From Chamaea fasciata (Eukaryota > Chordata > Aves > Passeriformes > Sylviidae), in the NCBI GenBank assembly GCA_029207755.1, contig JARCOQ010000008.1, positions 27,331,021 through 27,395,020 on the forward strand: 64,000 nucleotides of DNA, written 5' to 3'. The notes under the pieces are model-generated. The model was not told where the DNA came from. It ran no database searches and saw only the letters and a list, made by a program, of their open reading frames with translations. Position 1 is the stretch's first letter; every line of letters begins with the position of its first letter. Positions 35,840 to 49,062 of this stretch are shown piece by piece. A program made the position numbers and the translations under genes.

Positions 35840-38463
35840 GGTATCCAAACCCATTTACCTCTGTATTAAGACGGATTTGAATGAAAAGCTGTCTGGTCAT
35901 CTGTCTATCCTCATGTACTGTCACAGCAGCAAAAGTGCATTACAAAAACTTTTCATTGTCACTTCACTTTGCTTTCCCCTCAACTTTGACAATCGCAAAA
36001 GAGACTGGGCAGTGTTTGCTGCTATTTTGATACCTCTTTGGTTTCTTGTACAGTGTTGCGCTGTGGCAGGGGTAGGTAAGCCACGAAACTGCACAGAGGA
36101 TTTTTTTAGAAGCAATGGAACCTTTCTGAACCTTTATTTTATTGTATATTTCAGCAGGCTGTAGTTTACTACACTCTTCCTAAGGAGGTAGTGCAGTTAA
36201 TTGTTTTTGTGCTTATTCGTGATAAAGTCACAATTCTTGGCAGAGACACGGTTCTGCATAGCACAGTGGGGTGGGACAACAGCGTGTTGTGGGCCTGTTC
36301 TGGGAGCTGAGGTCTGCTCCATTGCACCTGAAGAGACAGGAATAATTTATTTCTCTAACAAATAGATTTCTTCCTATGTGTGTTTTCCCTGAAGTTATTT
36401 ACACTCGATGTTGTTTGCTTTGAGGTCTTGCATGCTCTGTTACTTGCATGTGGTGCTGGAGTTGCGGATGGTTCGTTCCTTTGATGGCCGATTCTCATGG
36501 TTGAAGCAGGCTTTTAGCTGCCAGTGCCCTTGGGTGGCTGTGGGGGCTGGGACTCAAACGGCCCAAGGTTTGGTAAAAGCTGTCAGTTTTCTGCATGGCA
36601 CACAGTATGAGTGTCCAGGTCCCAACCAAAGGGCCGGGCAGCAGCCACGAGGCCTTGGGGCTGTGTTGTATCAGCACAAGGGAAGGCCTAAACATTCGGG
36701 AATGTTCACAGCTACCAGTCTTGTGTTCTAAAATTCTCAGTGCGCCGTGGCAATGAAAGCCAACTCAGCACGTGCTTCAGGTCTGTTTCTCTGGAGGCAT
36801 CTGCCTGAACATATTCTCTAAGTAAAGAGCAATCTTTGGTTACTAGAGTGCTAAGGGAAGATATCTATGGTTTTCTCAGTGTGCCACAAATGAATGGGGG
36901 GATGTCCAGCAATATTTGTTTTTGAAAGATACATTTTCTCTAGCTTTTTTTAAAATTTACATTTATAAGCATTTTATTAGCAATAAACCTGTGAAATGCT
37001 GAGTTTGCAGTGAAGATACTGTCTCCAAACCAGAGAGTATGTTGAGCTCTCACTTACAATACATGAAAGGCTGGGAAGTGCCCTAGAGGACAAGGTGGTA
37101 CCAAATGTTGGGTAGCTATGGATATGGTTTAGAAACAAATTGTGCAGTCATCTACAGCTGGTGACAAGTCCCCCATCCTTGTGTCTTCAGTTCTGTGAAA
37201 GTTTCTCAAAAGGATGACTGTAGAGATGGAAAAAAATAGATGTTTAATTTCTTCAGTAGAGAAAAAGCTAACTGGCTTTTCAGTCAAGTGCTGGGTTATG
37301 ACAGCAATTAAAATGCATACTTGAAGAAGTTTTTCAGTATTTCTAGTGTATAATTTTGAATGTCAAGATTCCTTGGCAGTGTGTGTTATGCAGAGAGCAA
37401 GGGGATATAAGAAGTATAATCTTTCTTTTGGTGAGGGACAAGTGAGTTATGATAAATGAGTTATGCAAACGATTATTCCCTTACAGGAGGAAAAACAGAG
37501 TTAGCTGTGGAACCCTAGTACTTCTAAAAACAGAACAGGTGTCCTCACTGGTTCCTGATTTTCTGAGGGGGTCTGATTCTTATCTTGGAGATCTGTAATG
37601 AAACAGAAGGCAGCCCAAGTTAGTAGTTTCAGTGGTGGAAACTGGTTTTGAGTGAGACTGGGAGTGGGCAGGTATCTCTGGCCTGTATGACCAAACCCAC
37701 TCAAAGAACACATATTTAGGCCCTGATGGAAGCAAGTGCATATGCATTTCCTGAAGTCTTCCTGAAGGCAATGAGATTGAAAGCATACTGTGGTAGGCTT
37801 TGATAGGCTTTGAAAGAGGAGACAATGGCTGAGGCAAAACAAAAGAGCTTGCCATCAAAGGATGTAAAGCAAAGTGACAGGGAAAAAGTGACAAGCTAGG
37901 AAAATGTTCTTTGTTCCCACATTCTGAATGGCTGTGAAATCAGCTTTGTACTCATTAGAGCCAGTGTAAAGGAACTTGCTGTAAATGAAAATGAATAGGT
38001 TAGAGGCTGGTGTTTTGAGTTCAGATATGTAGGTGAGTGGCAGGAAGCTCAAGGAAGTGCCAAAGTCTGAGACGCTGTGCAGAGGGAAGAAGCAGGAGTC
38101 AGAGGTGGCCTAGAGGCAGAATCTTACAGTGAGGTTGGAGGAATCTGAGGACCACCCCAGGTTTCAAACTTGGATAACAAACAAGATGCTATCCACTTCT
38201 ACAGCCTTTGGCATCCTTTGCCACCTTCTAACCATGGCCAGACTGCTATGAGATATATTTGAGAGACAGACTGAAGTTTCTGTGTGGTTGGAGGGAATTA
38301 GGTCCAAACTAGGTCAATCTGACAGTAAAATGCAGGTAAGATTTAGTGGAGAGAAAGCCTAGAGGCAACTGGGCTTTGAACACAGCTTAGCTGCAGTGAA
38401 CAAGAAGGAAGAAGGAATGAGTTATAGACACAAGTGGGATTTTGGGTTTAGAGGGAGGCAGAC

Positions 38464-38545
38464 CAGGAAAAAGAGAAAAGAAAAAAAAAAAAAAAAAAAG
38501 AGAGAAAGAGCAAAGAGACCAAGGAAAGTTGTTGTGGCGCGGTTT
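38464..38545. repeat. Purine-rich (A/G) low-complexity tract
   Basis: An almost pure purine tract with a 19-base A-run followed by GAGAGAAAGAG repeats. It lies in a wider purine-rich plus strand (about 38390-38640). Long minus-strand frames here are a by-product of this composition. Confidence 0.8.
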
Positions 38546-38796
38546 AGAAGATGGTTGTGGAGGAGTGAGGTGATTAAAGAAAAGAAAAGATGGAACTTCA
38601 GGAGCAAGGAGGGAGTTGTACATGGGAGGTAAAAGTGCTTGTTTTGACTCTTTTCTAGAGGAAGAACTCAACAAGCTTGCATGCAGAAAAAGATACAGAT
38701 ATAGAATATAATTATGTTCGTTAATATACAACAGAAATAATGTACAATAGCTGCAAGGTAAATTGCAACTGTTTTAGTAAATAGTTATATATTAGT

Positions 38797-38849
38797 TATA
38801 ACTGGTTTAGTTATAACTAAATAATAACTATAACTAAAACCAGATATAT
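38797..38849. repeat. AT-rich imperfect inverted repeat
   Basis: ATAACTGGTTTAGTTATA on the left is mirrored by TATAACTAAAACCAGATAT on the right with a 1-bp bulge, separated by about 12 bases. A TATG/TGTG stretch follows immediately. It could be the remains of a small hairpin transposon or a spontaneous AT-rich palindrome. Confidence 0.6.
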
Positions 38850-39878
38850 GTGTATGTGTGTATACATGCATGCTCCTGTACAAGAGTTCTGTCCTGAAGA
38901 ATTGATATGAATCCTTTGCATTTTGTCTTAAATTAGAGTGTATCAAGGAACAAAAGCAAATGAGGTAGTATTTACAGAATCTTCTCAGGCTAACCTTAAT
39001 GATTTGAGTCTTATTAATAAAGTAGTTAAAAGAATCTTCATGTGTCTGGCGGCCACATCAGTCAATGTGCCCTTAAGTCAGATATAGCCTCTGAAAATCT
39101 ATGGGGGCTCAACAGGTGCAAATGCAGTTTCCAGTGCTCGGGCACTGGCCTGGCTGCCACCAAACACGGTTCTTCTGCTTCACTTGCTTCAACGGCGCAG
39201 TTGCGTACACACAACGTGGCCCCTAAACCTCTCCCCTGAGCCATAGCAACCTGCTGGCATTTGCTAAAAGTTCACTGTTTGCCTGTGTCTTGTTCCTGTA
39301 AGTTTTGGGAACATGAGATGTTCTGGCTCGTGAGCCAAGCTTGTTTTGTATGTGAAGCAGACACTGCAGGGCTGTGGAGGCCCAGACCTCCTTATACTCT
39401 CAGTCTTCTAGGCTGCGGAGACACCACTACTGAGGTTGAGAAGGGAGGTTTTCCCCTTAGCATTTTTAACAAGAGAATGAAATAAATTACAGTGTTGTTT
39501 CTTTCCTTTTTTTGATGCTGGCAGCTGCTTACCAGATGAAGAAACGAAGTGAGTTCTTACAGGCTACAAAGTGAAGATTGCATGATATTCTGTTGGTGAA
39601 TGGTTTAATAATTTGTCTCAGTCATCAAAATACTTGTAGCATAGAGAAGACATAACTGCATAGTGCAGAATTACATATTCTGTAACATTGTCATTGGCAG
39701 GACATAAACACCTGTCCCAAGTCCTTATCACAAAAGAAAAAAAATAGGGACGTTGGAAGGTAGATGTTAGTTTGGTTGTCGACAGAGACAGACATGCTAA
39801 GGTTTAATCATAATAAATGTAGATGTTTTGATGTGTGAAGGTATGGCAAACCAACCATTAATAATACCCTGATACATA

Positions 39879-40345
39879 GGTGCACAGAGGATCAAGGTGT
39901 TGATCTAGTCTAATCTTCTCTTTTATACCATCAGAGGACTTTCCTGTACTTAAACCCATCCTGTACTTAAAACCCGTGTCCTGTGTTAAGTCTTAGACTA
40001 CAGCAGACCTCCTGGAAAAATACCTGCACAAAAGGTCAGCTCTGCCATGCTAGAAAATCTGACACCAGCCAGAATCTAGTGCTCTTTTCTATTGAAACTG
40101 GGAACCTTGTTTCTAATCTGAATTTCTCTAGTTTAATTTCTGTCTCTTAGCCTTTGCAACTGTGTGTGTGTTAATATTACTCATCAAGTCTTTCTGCAAG
40201 AGCCTCTCCGTTGACCTCTCCTTCATTTTTCTCATGTGTGGCACAGGAGCCTTTGCTATTTTCATCTCTCTGCTTGGACTTTGGGCACCAAAACTGCACA
40301 TACTGTCAGTTCAGGGTTAGGCAGAGAGGCATTACAGCCTCCCAA
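39879..40345 (-). mobile_element. Old CR1-type LINE fragment, minus strand
   Basis: The plus strand carries, in the order of a reverse-oriented amniote CR1, a TTGATCTAGTCTAATCTTCT block, a CCTTGTTTCTAATCTGAATT block, a TCTAGTTTAATTTCTGTC block and a GGGCACCAAAACTGCACATACTG block. These correspond to well-conserved CR1 3' segments, though substitutions are many. The fragment may extend further right, to about 41000 (5' direction of the element), but similarity becomes too faint to assert by eye. It is non-functional and is one of the older layers in the window. Confidence 0.7.
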
Positions 40346-41312
40346 ACTCTGTGTAGACAAACACATACTGTTTTAATCGTTTTAATATTGGTACCCTCCA
40401 TAGAGCTTCTCAGCCACTGTCTGCCCACCATAAACTTCAAGTCATCCTCAGTCAGTGTTTCTCAGACAGTTTTCATTTTAATCAGTTATTTTCCAGATGT
40501 GTGGCCTTGTATGGGGTTGCTTTAGAACCTATGATCTTTATCTATGCCGTCTAGGCATGGAGAGCATCTCGCTGGTATAAAGCAATCATCTTTATTTACC
40601 ATGTCAACAGCCATTTGTCACTGACAGGCTTCATGACTCCATATTTGTTTTCAGTCCCTGATACACAAAATGATTGTAACTCTCCATTCATACGAATGTT
40701 TCCACCAGATTCAGTAATACCAGTCAGGACTAATTTGTGTATTAAAGGAGCTATTCCACTTCTTGTTTATTACTCATGTTCGTAGTGTTACAGTCTACAC
40801 AATTAAGGAATCTCTTCTCATTGAGTCCCTTGGTACCTTGATTAATTTTAATCTTGACATCTTGATTTCTGGCTAAATGAGTGCTCATTTTCACCCTTGT
40901 CTTTTGTCATTAGCTTAATACCCTCCTGAATACTTTAGCCTGTCTCCTGAAAGACTTATTCCCATCCACTGTAATGACAGTCAGCCACATTGTACAGTTT
41001 CTTTTCTCTGTAGAAGATGGATCTGCCATGCTGAAAACTTAGGGGCTCTGCCATTCACCACGTACTTAACTGTTAATTTCTGGAAAAATATATAGCCTTG
41101 TAGCTTGGGTCACAGCTCACAGAAGTGGAATACTCTTCAAAGTATTGATTTCATTCTTCCTCATATAAAATTCCTTGCAAAGATTCTTGGTTGTTCTTGA
41201 ACTTTTCCTCACCAGCATGCTTGTGTCCTTGCAGACTGGGCTTTGTTGTGGTTCATGGGTACATCCCATATAGCTCTCCTACTAAAGCAGTTGTCAGATA
41301 TTTCAACAGTTT

Positions 41313-41405
41313 TGGGGTTTTCAAGTCCTAGTTGAGCATAAGGCTGACCTTGATGATGTCCATGGGTGCTTTCCAACCCTAGATACTCTGCTCCTCTGAG
41401 AAACT
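41313..41405 (+). mobile_element. CR1 3'-end-like fragment, sense orientation
   Basis: GGGGTTTTCAAGTCCTAGTTG followed by a CTGACCTTGATGATGTCCATGGG block and CTTTCCAACCCTAGATACTCTG resembles the CR1 3' terminus (GGTTTTCAAGACC ... CCTTCCAACCC ... ATTCTATG). An internal deletion relative to consensus is likely. It is short, diverged and 5'-truncated. Confidence 0.55.
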
Positions 41406-42509
41406 CTTCTCCCATTCCCATCTGGATGAATTTTTCTCCATTCTCCTGTTTATGAACGACCAACCATTTTATGTGGTCTTCCATCATGCCTTCAGCTGGT
41501 AACTGGAGTCTTATAAAGACAATATGTGGAGTGGAATAAAGTGTGGAATAGCAGCCTGTGTGGTGTTTGTGTTCAGCAGAGGAAAATGAGCCAACTGAAG
41601 TGTTGTTTTTTTGTTTTTAATTACATTCTTGTTTCCTTCCCAGGCCTCTCTCTTCTGGATGCTTACATGTGTGCCTCTGGAGGGAGAATTCAATAGTGTG
41701 ATGAACAGAACAGTAATGTTTAAAAATAAACCAAAATTTTGTAATGAAACATGTTCTGAAAGAACATAGTTGCTATAGGGATTTTTTGCAGGGATGCAGT
41801 CCTTCATCTTTCATTGCTCAAAATAAAGATTTTCATTTCTTGAGCCAAATGAGGGGTTTCTTATCCAAGCTTTGGAGCCTGTTCAATGTCATCTGGGTGG
41901 ACTAGTCACTACAAGACATTATTACTCATCCCACCCTTACATAAAGCAAACCCATTAAACTTCAGTGCATGTGGTTTGTATTTGGGACTTCATTCATGAG
42001 AGTTGGAAGTGCCCAAACTACTGCAGCACGGAAGTGAAACCCTGAGAGGATTCTCCTTCAGTCACCACCAAGCCAACAAAACATTCACTTCTCAAAACCT
42101 CTCTTGAATCCAATACCAAGGCAGCTCTTCCTGTTAGCCAGATCTCCTGCAATGACCCTTCTCTGCTCTGTGGAATCTGCATAAACATCTCTGTTCAGAA
42201 TCAGTTTCTGCTCCTCCTGTAGTATGTGCAGTTTACTGTTGTAGTATCTTTTACTCATAAACCTGATGAAAAGTCAATAGGTTATTAGTGATTTGCAGTT
42301 AGAGTCTAATTTTGTTGTAAGCAGTTTAATGGTCCTCCACCGTGGTCTTCATGCAGTCTGTCACCCACCCTGTTTAGCTGTAACCCACCCTGGTATAGCT
42401 GCCACGCACCACAGATGTGTTTTCTCTGTTAGTTATTAGCAGTTAACTGCTCTTGTTGGAGCATGAAGACTTGATGAAGGGGGTTTTGGAGGGGTTCTAT
42501 ATTGCTCTT

Positions 42510-42511
42510 TT

Positions 42512-42544
<33 letters not shown>

Positions 42545-42545
42545 T
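42510..42545. repeat. Poly(T)-rich tract
   Basis: A T-run interrupted by a single C gives more than 30 pyrimidines. Simple low-complexity DNA. Confidence 0.85.
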
Positions 42546-44900
42546 GGTGTGCAAAGGTTTCCTAAAATGAAAACAGTACTTCTTGGTTAGATACATGTGT
42601 GCACACATAGGTAGTATTTGTCTTTTTGGTTCTGTTTTTGAAAAAAACCAGAAAACTGTGTAACAGGAAATTGAAAACTTCTTTGGATTTACATCAAAAA
42701 CACAAACTTAGATGACGCTTTGCCATAATTTGCTCACTCTTACAACAGAAGCAAACAAATTACAAAAAACCCAAGTGAAGATTCATGGAACAGTTACAAT
42801 GGTGACGCATCACTTTTGAGCAATTTTTGTTTACCTGGTGGCATCCTCCCATATTTTTTGCAGCATGTTAATGCAGAGTCTGAATGCAGGAATGTCTTGA
42901 TTATCTTCTTTGACGGTTTTTTGCATGTCTGAATTTGCTTAGTGGAAAGTTTCTCATGATAAGACATGTAGGGTTGGTTTTGTAAAATTACAAGCATGAC
43001 TTTGTTTTCCTGTTCTACCACAAGAGCCTCTTCCCTCCAGCCCCCACTCCTCCATCTTCTCAGTTCTTCCAAAGTAAGAAACAAAGATAACTTCTGAGGG
43101 AAAGGAGGGAAAGTCAGGTACCCCAGCCTGCATGTCTCAGCATGGACCAGTTCTGATTCTATGTCTGGCTTCGAGCTTTTATGTCAGTTCGTATGTTTTG
43201 ATGATGTATTGTGATTGTTTATAACCCAGCATCTGAAAGATAATTTCTGTTCAAGGCTCTAAGGTTGGCAACTTGAAAATGCACTGGAAGTGGGGAAACG
43301 ATTCAAATGTTCTGCTGTTTTATAAGTCAGACTTGTTTGTAATGAAGCAGCAATATTAAAGTGACATTAGTGTTTGTGAAAAATAGGAACACCAGGCTAA
43401 ACCTGAAAAATGGCTGAATATGTTAGTTCCTCTATCCAATATCATCTCCTTTCCAATAAATGTAGCCCAGAAAGGAAATGGCTTTAGGAGGGGAAAAATC
43501 ATTTATGTTGCAATACAGTAGCCTCAGTGTTGTCATTTGGTGCCACAGAGTGTCCTAGGATAGCCTGGCCTGTGGCTGACATTCCTAAAGGACGCATCTC
43601 TCCCACAAGTGCTGTGCCACCTCTGCCAGGCCTGCCCGGGGCCAGGGGTCCCAGGGGCTGGCTGCCCGTCTGCAGATGCTGTCATTGCACCCTTGCTGTC
43701 CAGGACCCATCAGTGACTGGCTCCTGCTAGGAGGTCTCCTAGGAGCTGCTGAAGGCTGGTTCTTGAGCAGGCTGATGAATATTTACAGACAGTCCATATG
43801 GTGATAATTTCTGAGTCCCACCACTGACTCCATTGTCCTTGTTTGATATAAGTGGAAGGCTGCTGTTTGATGTAAGTTTGATATAGGTGGTCAGTGTCAC
43901 TGTAAGCAGTGAGGACAGCACTTGTGAGTCTTTTTGACATGGTTTCCTTTCACATGACTGGCACCACCTGAAGCAGTAAATTCTTTTTGTGCCTAGACAC
44001 AAAGTCTTAGATACTCCATGTACAAAGAGTGATGGAGCAGGCTGGAAGGTGCATTCTTTGAAGCTGTTTGCAGGACATATTTCTTCTATCGGAGACCCTT
44101 CCATGTCACTTTTCTTCCCTGTGTCTCTATTCCCTCTGTGCCCTGCCTTCCTGTCCTGGCCCTGCCGTTAGAGATGTCATGTTGTGCCTTCCACTGACCC
44201 AGTGCATGTATCTCTCTCTCCTGGAGCGCCAGGTCTGCCTGCAGTCTCTTGCTCCTTCTTTTCCATGCTTCTCTTGTTTCCACAGGATTTGCCATTGTCT
44301 ATTTCATTCACTCACACTCTTCACTTAGTCTTTAAGGTCATCCCCCTATCCCCTTATTTCTTGTTTTCCAGGCTCTTGTTCATCTTCAGGAACTTGCTGC
44401 TCTTTCTACATCCCTCCAATCATTCTTGCAAACATTCTTCCTTCCCTCATGCCTCCTTCCTACCCTGGATTTTTCCTTTCTTTACGTTCCTGGACAGAGT
44501 TGTGCCTGAAATGTCCCAGGACTTCTGGAGCTGGTTGGAGGTGATGTTACTACAGTACAGAGAGACACCATCAAGCACCAGTCAGTTCTGGGTGCACTTT
44601 GACCCCTCTCAGTATTGCAGAGCAGTTTCTTCCTCGTGCTTTTGGTTTGCTGTTGCCATATGGAAATGGCAGATGGTGTTGATCAGGAAGTTAATCTAGA
44701 AGCGTATCCGTTTCATGCCGTACGCGAAGGATTTGTTCATTAAACTTAGAACTCTAATTTAAAGCCAATTAACGAAGTGATTTGAAGAGACTTGTTGTTT
44801 TTGAAGTTCAAAAGAGATGCTAAGTCTCTGATTTCAGCCTTTGTGCATTCCAGAACCTATATAACTATTGCAGTTTTGCCAACTCTACTGGGGGTATTTT

Positions 44901-44952
44901 TGTCTCTTTTTTCCCCCCTCTCCTTTTTTTTTTTTTTTTTTTTTCTTTTCAT
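44901..44952. repeat. Polypyrimidine tract with poly(T)
   Basis: TCTCTTTTTTCCCCCCTCTCC leads into an uninterrupted T-run of about 20. Low complexity, with no adjoining retroposon recognised. Confidence 0.85.
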
Positions 44953-45612
44953 TTTTTGGAGTGATACAACTTTTTCCATGGGCTGGAACTGTTTGGTGAA
45001 GCTTTGTGAACACCCAGATTTCTTAGCAATTTTAGCCTTACCTTTGGGAGTAGGCAGGCAGAACTTGTGTGTCTTCCTGTACTCTTTGCTGCTAGCATAG
45101 GTCCCTCCTCCCTTCCTTTGGCAGCCTGGTATTACTCTTCTCTGAGCAGGGGTTGGGGTGGGGGGTAGAAAAACAGAATAAGCCCTGAGCAGCTCTGTGT
45201 CCTGCTAGCACTGCTTCTGCCAGCATGGGGTTGTCTCTGCTTCCTTTCTACCCAGAAGCTGGTAGGGACTCACCACAGAAGGTTTCTTGAGGGGAAGGGT
45301 TAGGAGTGGCCCCCAGACAGACAGCTACTGCCTCAGTGTACAGCTCTAACTTCCATGTGTAATCAACCCTTGTAGGATTGGCCCAGGAAGACATGTCAAG
45401 ATGGGAAACCTTGTGTCAGGAGGACCTCAAAAGTGATTAGTTCTGAATTAATTGTTATGCTGCTTTTACCTTAGATTGATATTCTGTAAACATTTGTAGG
45501 TCTTTCAGCAGCAGACAGCATGTGTGGACAGTCCCAAGATTTAGTAATGGCATTTAGACAGAAAAAACTTTCTTTAGTAATTTGAAGCTGTTGCTGATAT
45601 AAAAGAAAATAG

Positions 45613-45703
45613 AGGGGTCAAGTTTTGCTGTGGTACAGAGCCTATGACTTCACCGGGTTAACTGCTGCTACTTCCGTGTAATTGAGAACATAATTTGGCT
45701 CAA
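45613..45703. mobile_element. Old palindromic amniote repeat relic
   Basis: CAAGTTTTGCTGT near the start, then TATGACTTCACCGGGTTAACT and TTCCGTGTAATTGAGAACATAATTTGGCTC, resemble a repeat common in turtle and other reptile DNA. In that consensus, GGCCAAATTCTGC and TGACTTCAATGG blocks form an overall inverted structure. The match is from memory and diverged, and I cannot give a reliable family name. Confidence 0.45.
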
Positions 45704-47324
45704 ACCCTGGGAGACTGAAAAGGATCACAGCAGCCACTGTATTAAGCCAATGTTCAGAGCAGTTGGCTCACACTGACTTTCATAAGTAGATCATATATTC
45801 AGAAGGCTTTAGCTGCGTGACATAGTCCACTGCAAAAGAAGAGATGGCGGGAGTATGTCCTTGTTTATTGTAATGAAAGCAGGACACCAGGAAAAGCTAT
45901 CAAACCTGGGATTGTACCTTCATAGAGGTGATGTGGCAGAAATGATTGTCTCCCTGTGGGTGCCTGAGCACAAACCTGGAAGAGCTGTGCAAAGGCTGCC
46001 CTTGGTTATCCCAGCTCCCACCAGTCTTGCCAGGAGCCAGCAGCAGTGGATCTGCACACTGGCTGTGGTGCTGGTGTCAGCAGCCAGCACACCTGCAGCG
46101 TGTCCCCTGGAGGTGACACCACCTCACTAGCACTGCTAGGGCTGTGTATGGGGAGATCAGGTGGAGATGAACTCAGAATGAAGAGGGAATACACACTGGT
46201 CTGAGAAAGCCCAAAATACTCAAAAAGTGAGATGGCTTCTGGAAGCATGCTTTGGAAACCCCTTTCTGCCTCTACCATGGGGCTACCAGGCTTGAAGGTG
46301 GCATTCAGGATCAGATCTGTGTCACAGTGTCACTGGCAGTGCCTGCCCTCTGCCAGAGAGGATCACTCCCATGGTGCTGCTTAATCTTAGAGCAGAAATA
46401 GGCAAAATTGGTAATTCATTTTTCGCAGAGAAGAAAAAAAAATGTTTTTTGCCCTGTCTAAGGGAGGAAAAGGGGGTTTCCTGATGAAAGAACAATCCTG
46501 AAAAAGAAAATAATTGCCTTTTTTTTTAAAAAAGGGTGTGCAAAGGGTATGGCTGATGAGTATCTGTTCATTCCTAAGTTTGCCAGCAGTCCTGCTCTGG
46601 CTGATGCCCTCCAGAAGAGACAGGCCCTTTTGGACAGCACTTTAGACCGTTCCTCAAGCACTTAGCAGGAGGGATCATTTTATTAGGAAAGTTTATGGCT
46701 TCTTGTTTTCCTTCAGAGGCAAATGTGACTTTGTTGTTTTTAATTCTGTTGGGATTTCTCCCTTTTAATATACAACACAGCTGTTAAAATAGCTGGGGTT
46801 GTCTAGGGCAAATCATATAGCACTTTCCTTGTCCAGATCTCACATAGCTGCCTTTTTAGTGTCACTGCAGAATTACATTACAGGGCATATGAATAGTGCT
46901 GGTATTAGTGTCAAAATCAATTACCCAGTCCTCCTCCTGCAGAGAAAGCTACAAACCTTAGGAAAAATCTGAGTAATCCATTCTGGTTTTCTAATTCTGA
47001 GTAATGACGGAGGGCAGAGAGTTGTGCTTGAATAAGTGCATAGGGTCTTTCTCCGTATAGTCACTCCTAAATGCATGCTCTTTACAGGAAAAAGCAAGCT
47101 CCCTGTGAAACCCTTTTTCATGCCAAATGGCTTGCTGCTAAGATTAATCTGTCATTGAATTTATAAATTCTGTGTGGCACAGAGCAGCGGAAAAAGTTTA
47201 GCATCAAACAGAAAGCAAAGTATGCATTGCTTAAAAAATGAATGTTGTGCTCCTGGATAGTGTGGATTGACTGCCTCCATCAATATATCTTCTTATACTG
47301 GTAATAAAAACACTTCCATAGCCT

Positions 47325-47513
47325 TGTGCCTCAAAGGATCTCAAAGCACTTTGCAAATAGGGCAAATATTTTCTATTTTATGGCTGTGAAAACCGGCTAC
47401 AAGAGAGGAGTTAAGCTTTTTGCCCAGGGACACTGAGGAGACTGTAGCAGGTCCATGATGGGGATCTAAATCTCCAGAGTTCCAGTGCTGTGTCCTGGTC
47501 ACACATTGACCAC
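47325..47513 (+). mobile_element. MIR-like ancient SINE relic, sense orientation
   Basis: The blocks GGATCTCAAAGCACTTTGCAAA, GAGTTAAGCTTTTTGCCCAGG, GGGGATCTAAATCTCCAGAG and TCCAGTGCTGTGTCCTGGTC appear in the order of the MIR/L3-tail-type consensus. In that order they correspond to the cue TCTCAAAGCGCTTTACAAA, the core AGTTAAGTGACTTGCCCAAGG, GGGATTCGAACCCAGG and CCAGTGCTCTA-CCACTAGACCA. This is the clearest of the old SINE relics here. It is inactive. Confidence 0.65.
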
Positions 47514-49062
47514 TGGGAAGGCTGCTGGTCACCAGCTCTTGGCCACTGTCTGTGAAACATCTGAAGGCAGGATACGAAATCAGTGTTGGTGCTCCTTTGC
47601 TCACTGGTCTCTGTCCTGGTCAGTGAGCAGAGGTGCTGGCAGGAAGGATGCTTGTGTCTTCCTGGGATGGGATGATCAGCTCTCGCTGTGGGGTGCTGTG
47701 AATGGAAGATGACTTCTGGTTGTTGCTGACGTGGGGAAAAGCTCAGAACCTCATAGTCAGCCTGCTCTGCCTCAGGCACCTTTACAAAGCAAAAATAATT
47801 ATAGACTTATTACCCTAAATCCTGTGAGATTAGAGTAGTTGCATTATTTATTTTTTTTTCTAATGTGATATTTGAGGATTTACCTGTTTAATACAACCAC
47901 TTATTACAAACACTTGAAAGTTCTTTTTAAATTCATAATTCATCTGAAAAGAGAGCATTACAGCTGAAAAGACCAGATTTTCAAATACAGGCATGATCTC
48001 CTGTCACATTCCAGTCGGATAAATGACACATCTGAAAAACTGGGTCCCTACTGAGGTGTCTGTGGCAGGGATGTAGAGATTTTGCTTCAGGCATCTCTGG
48101 AAAAAAACCCATGACTCTGACCTGCATGTTTCACAGAACAAGTCCTGTTATCAGTTCCTTCCTTCCCCTCACTGGCTGCTGAGCTCTGCAGTGCCCGAGG
48201 ATGCTCCCTCACCCCCGGGTCTGCCCCCAGGGTCAGGGTACCCGGAGAAGGGGGGTTGGGGTGCGAGGGCCAGTGTCTGGTTTCAAACAAAAGCGCAAAG
48301 CCTTGAAAGGAGGGACTAAGAAGAAACAGGTGGGGGGTTAGTAATAGAGCCTCTGAAGTTTATTTGCTTAACGAACAGAAGCCCGGGCTGTCAGACCTAG
48401 GTCAAATACTCCTGCAGTTCGGGTGTATTTATTTCATACGTGGTCTGTAACCCAACCTGATTCCTGGATTAAACCACTGTAAAGTCCTGGCCCCCAGGAA
48501 CCCATCCCATGTTTGCCATCAAGCCCAGCACATGCCGGGGCAGGACCTTGAGGGGCCACCTCAGTATTCACTGGAGCCTTGTGTCATCAGTAAAGCCTGT
48601 AATTGTGGCTCCTGTCATTTCCAATGCAAGCTTTGCAGTTTACAGCTGCAGACTGTGACCACAGATCCATCACTTTGTTGTCCCATTAATGCAAGCCATG
48701 CCTGAGGGCTCCTGGGATAAGCTGCTCAGGCTGCAGCACACAGCTGCTTGGTGGGACACCATTCTCCCAGAGCCCAGGCACTGGTGACAGTCCTCCACAA
48801 CCACCATGCACCAAGTCCCTCGCAGGGTAGGAATTCCTGGAATCCTCATGCTTTAAAGTTTTTAGGAGAGTTTACCTATTAGTTGAGTATGTTCAGTAGT
48901 CACGCAGTCCTCCAGAGCAAAGGGAGGGAAGGTTTAAATTGGCACAATGGCAATAAAACTACTCACACACACAAAAAGTTTTCTGGTTTCCCAGATATTC
49001 CCCTGATCCCATTAATTCCACTAAGGTAGACAGCCAGTGTGCTCCAGAGTATTTCAGGAGCT

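Larger units (their letters stand above)
32606..39878. other. Non-coding stretch with AT-rich candidate regulatory DNA
   Basis: No supportable gene. The stretch contains an octamer (33324-33331), a homeodomain-type dyad and AT-rich island (34200-34530), an A16 run (35824-35839), a G/A-rich segment (about 37500-38640) with an A19 run, and an AT-rich inverted repeat (38797-38849). Confidence 0.6.
40346..47324. other. Non-coding stretch with pyrimidine-rich DNA and CR1 traces
   Basis: No recognisable gene. The stretch includes a CR1 tail-like fragment (41313-41405), a T-run tract (42510-42545), a strongly pyrimidine-rich plus strand at 44085-44480 that creates long Phe/Leu/Ser-rich frames, a second T-run tract (44901-44952) and a palindromic amniote repeat relic (45613-45703). 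A GC-rich patch at 43590-43735 holds no identifiable coding sequence. Confidence 0.6.

Noticed and set aside
44184..44699. 171-codon plus-strand frame resembling a membrane protein
   Set aside because: Hydrophobic Phe/Leu/Ser content comes from a pyrimidine-rich strand. It starts at a non-ATG codon and shows no family signature.
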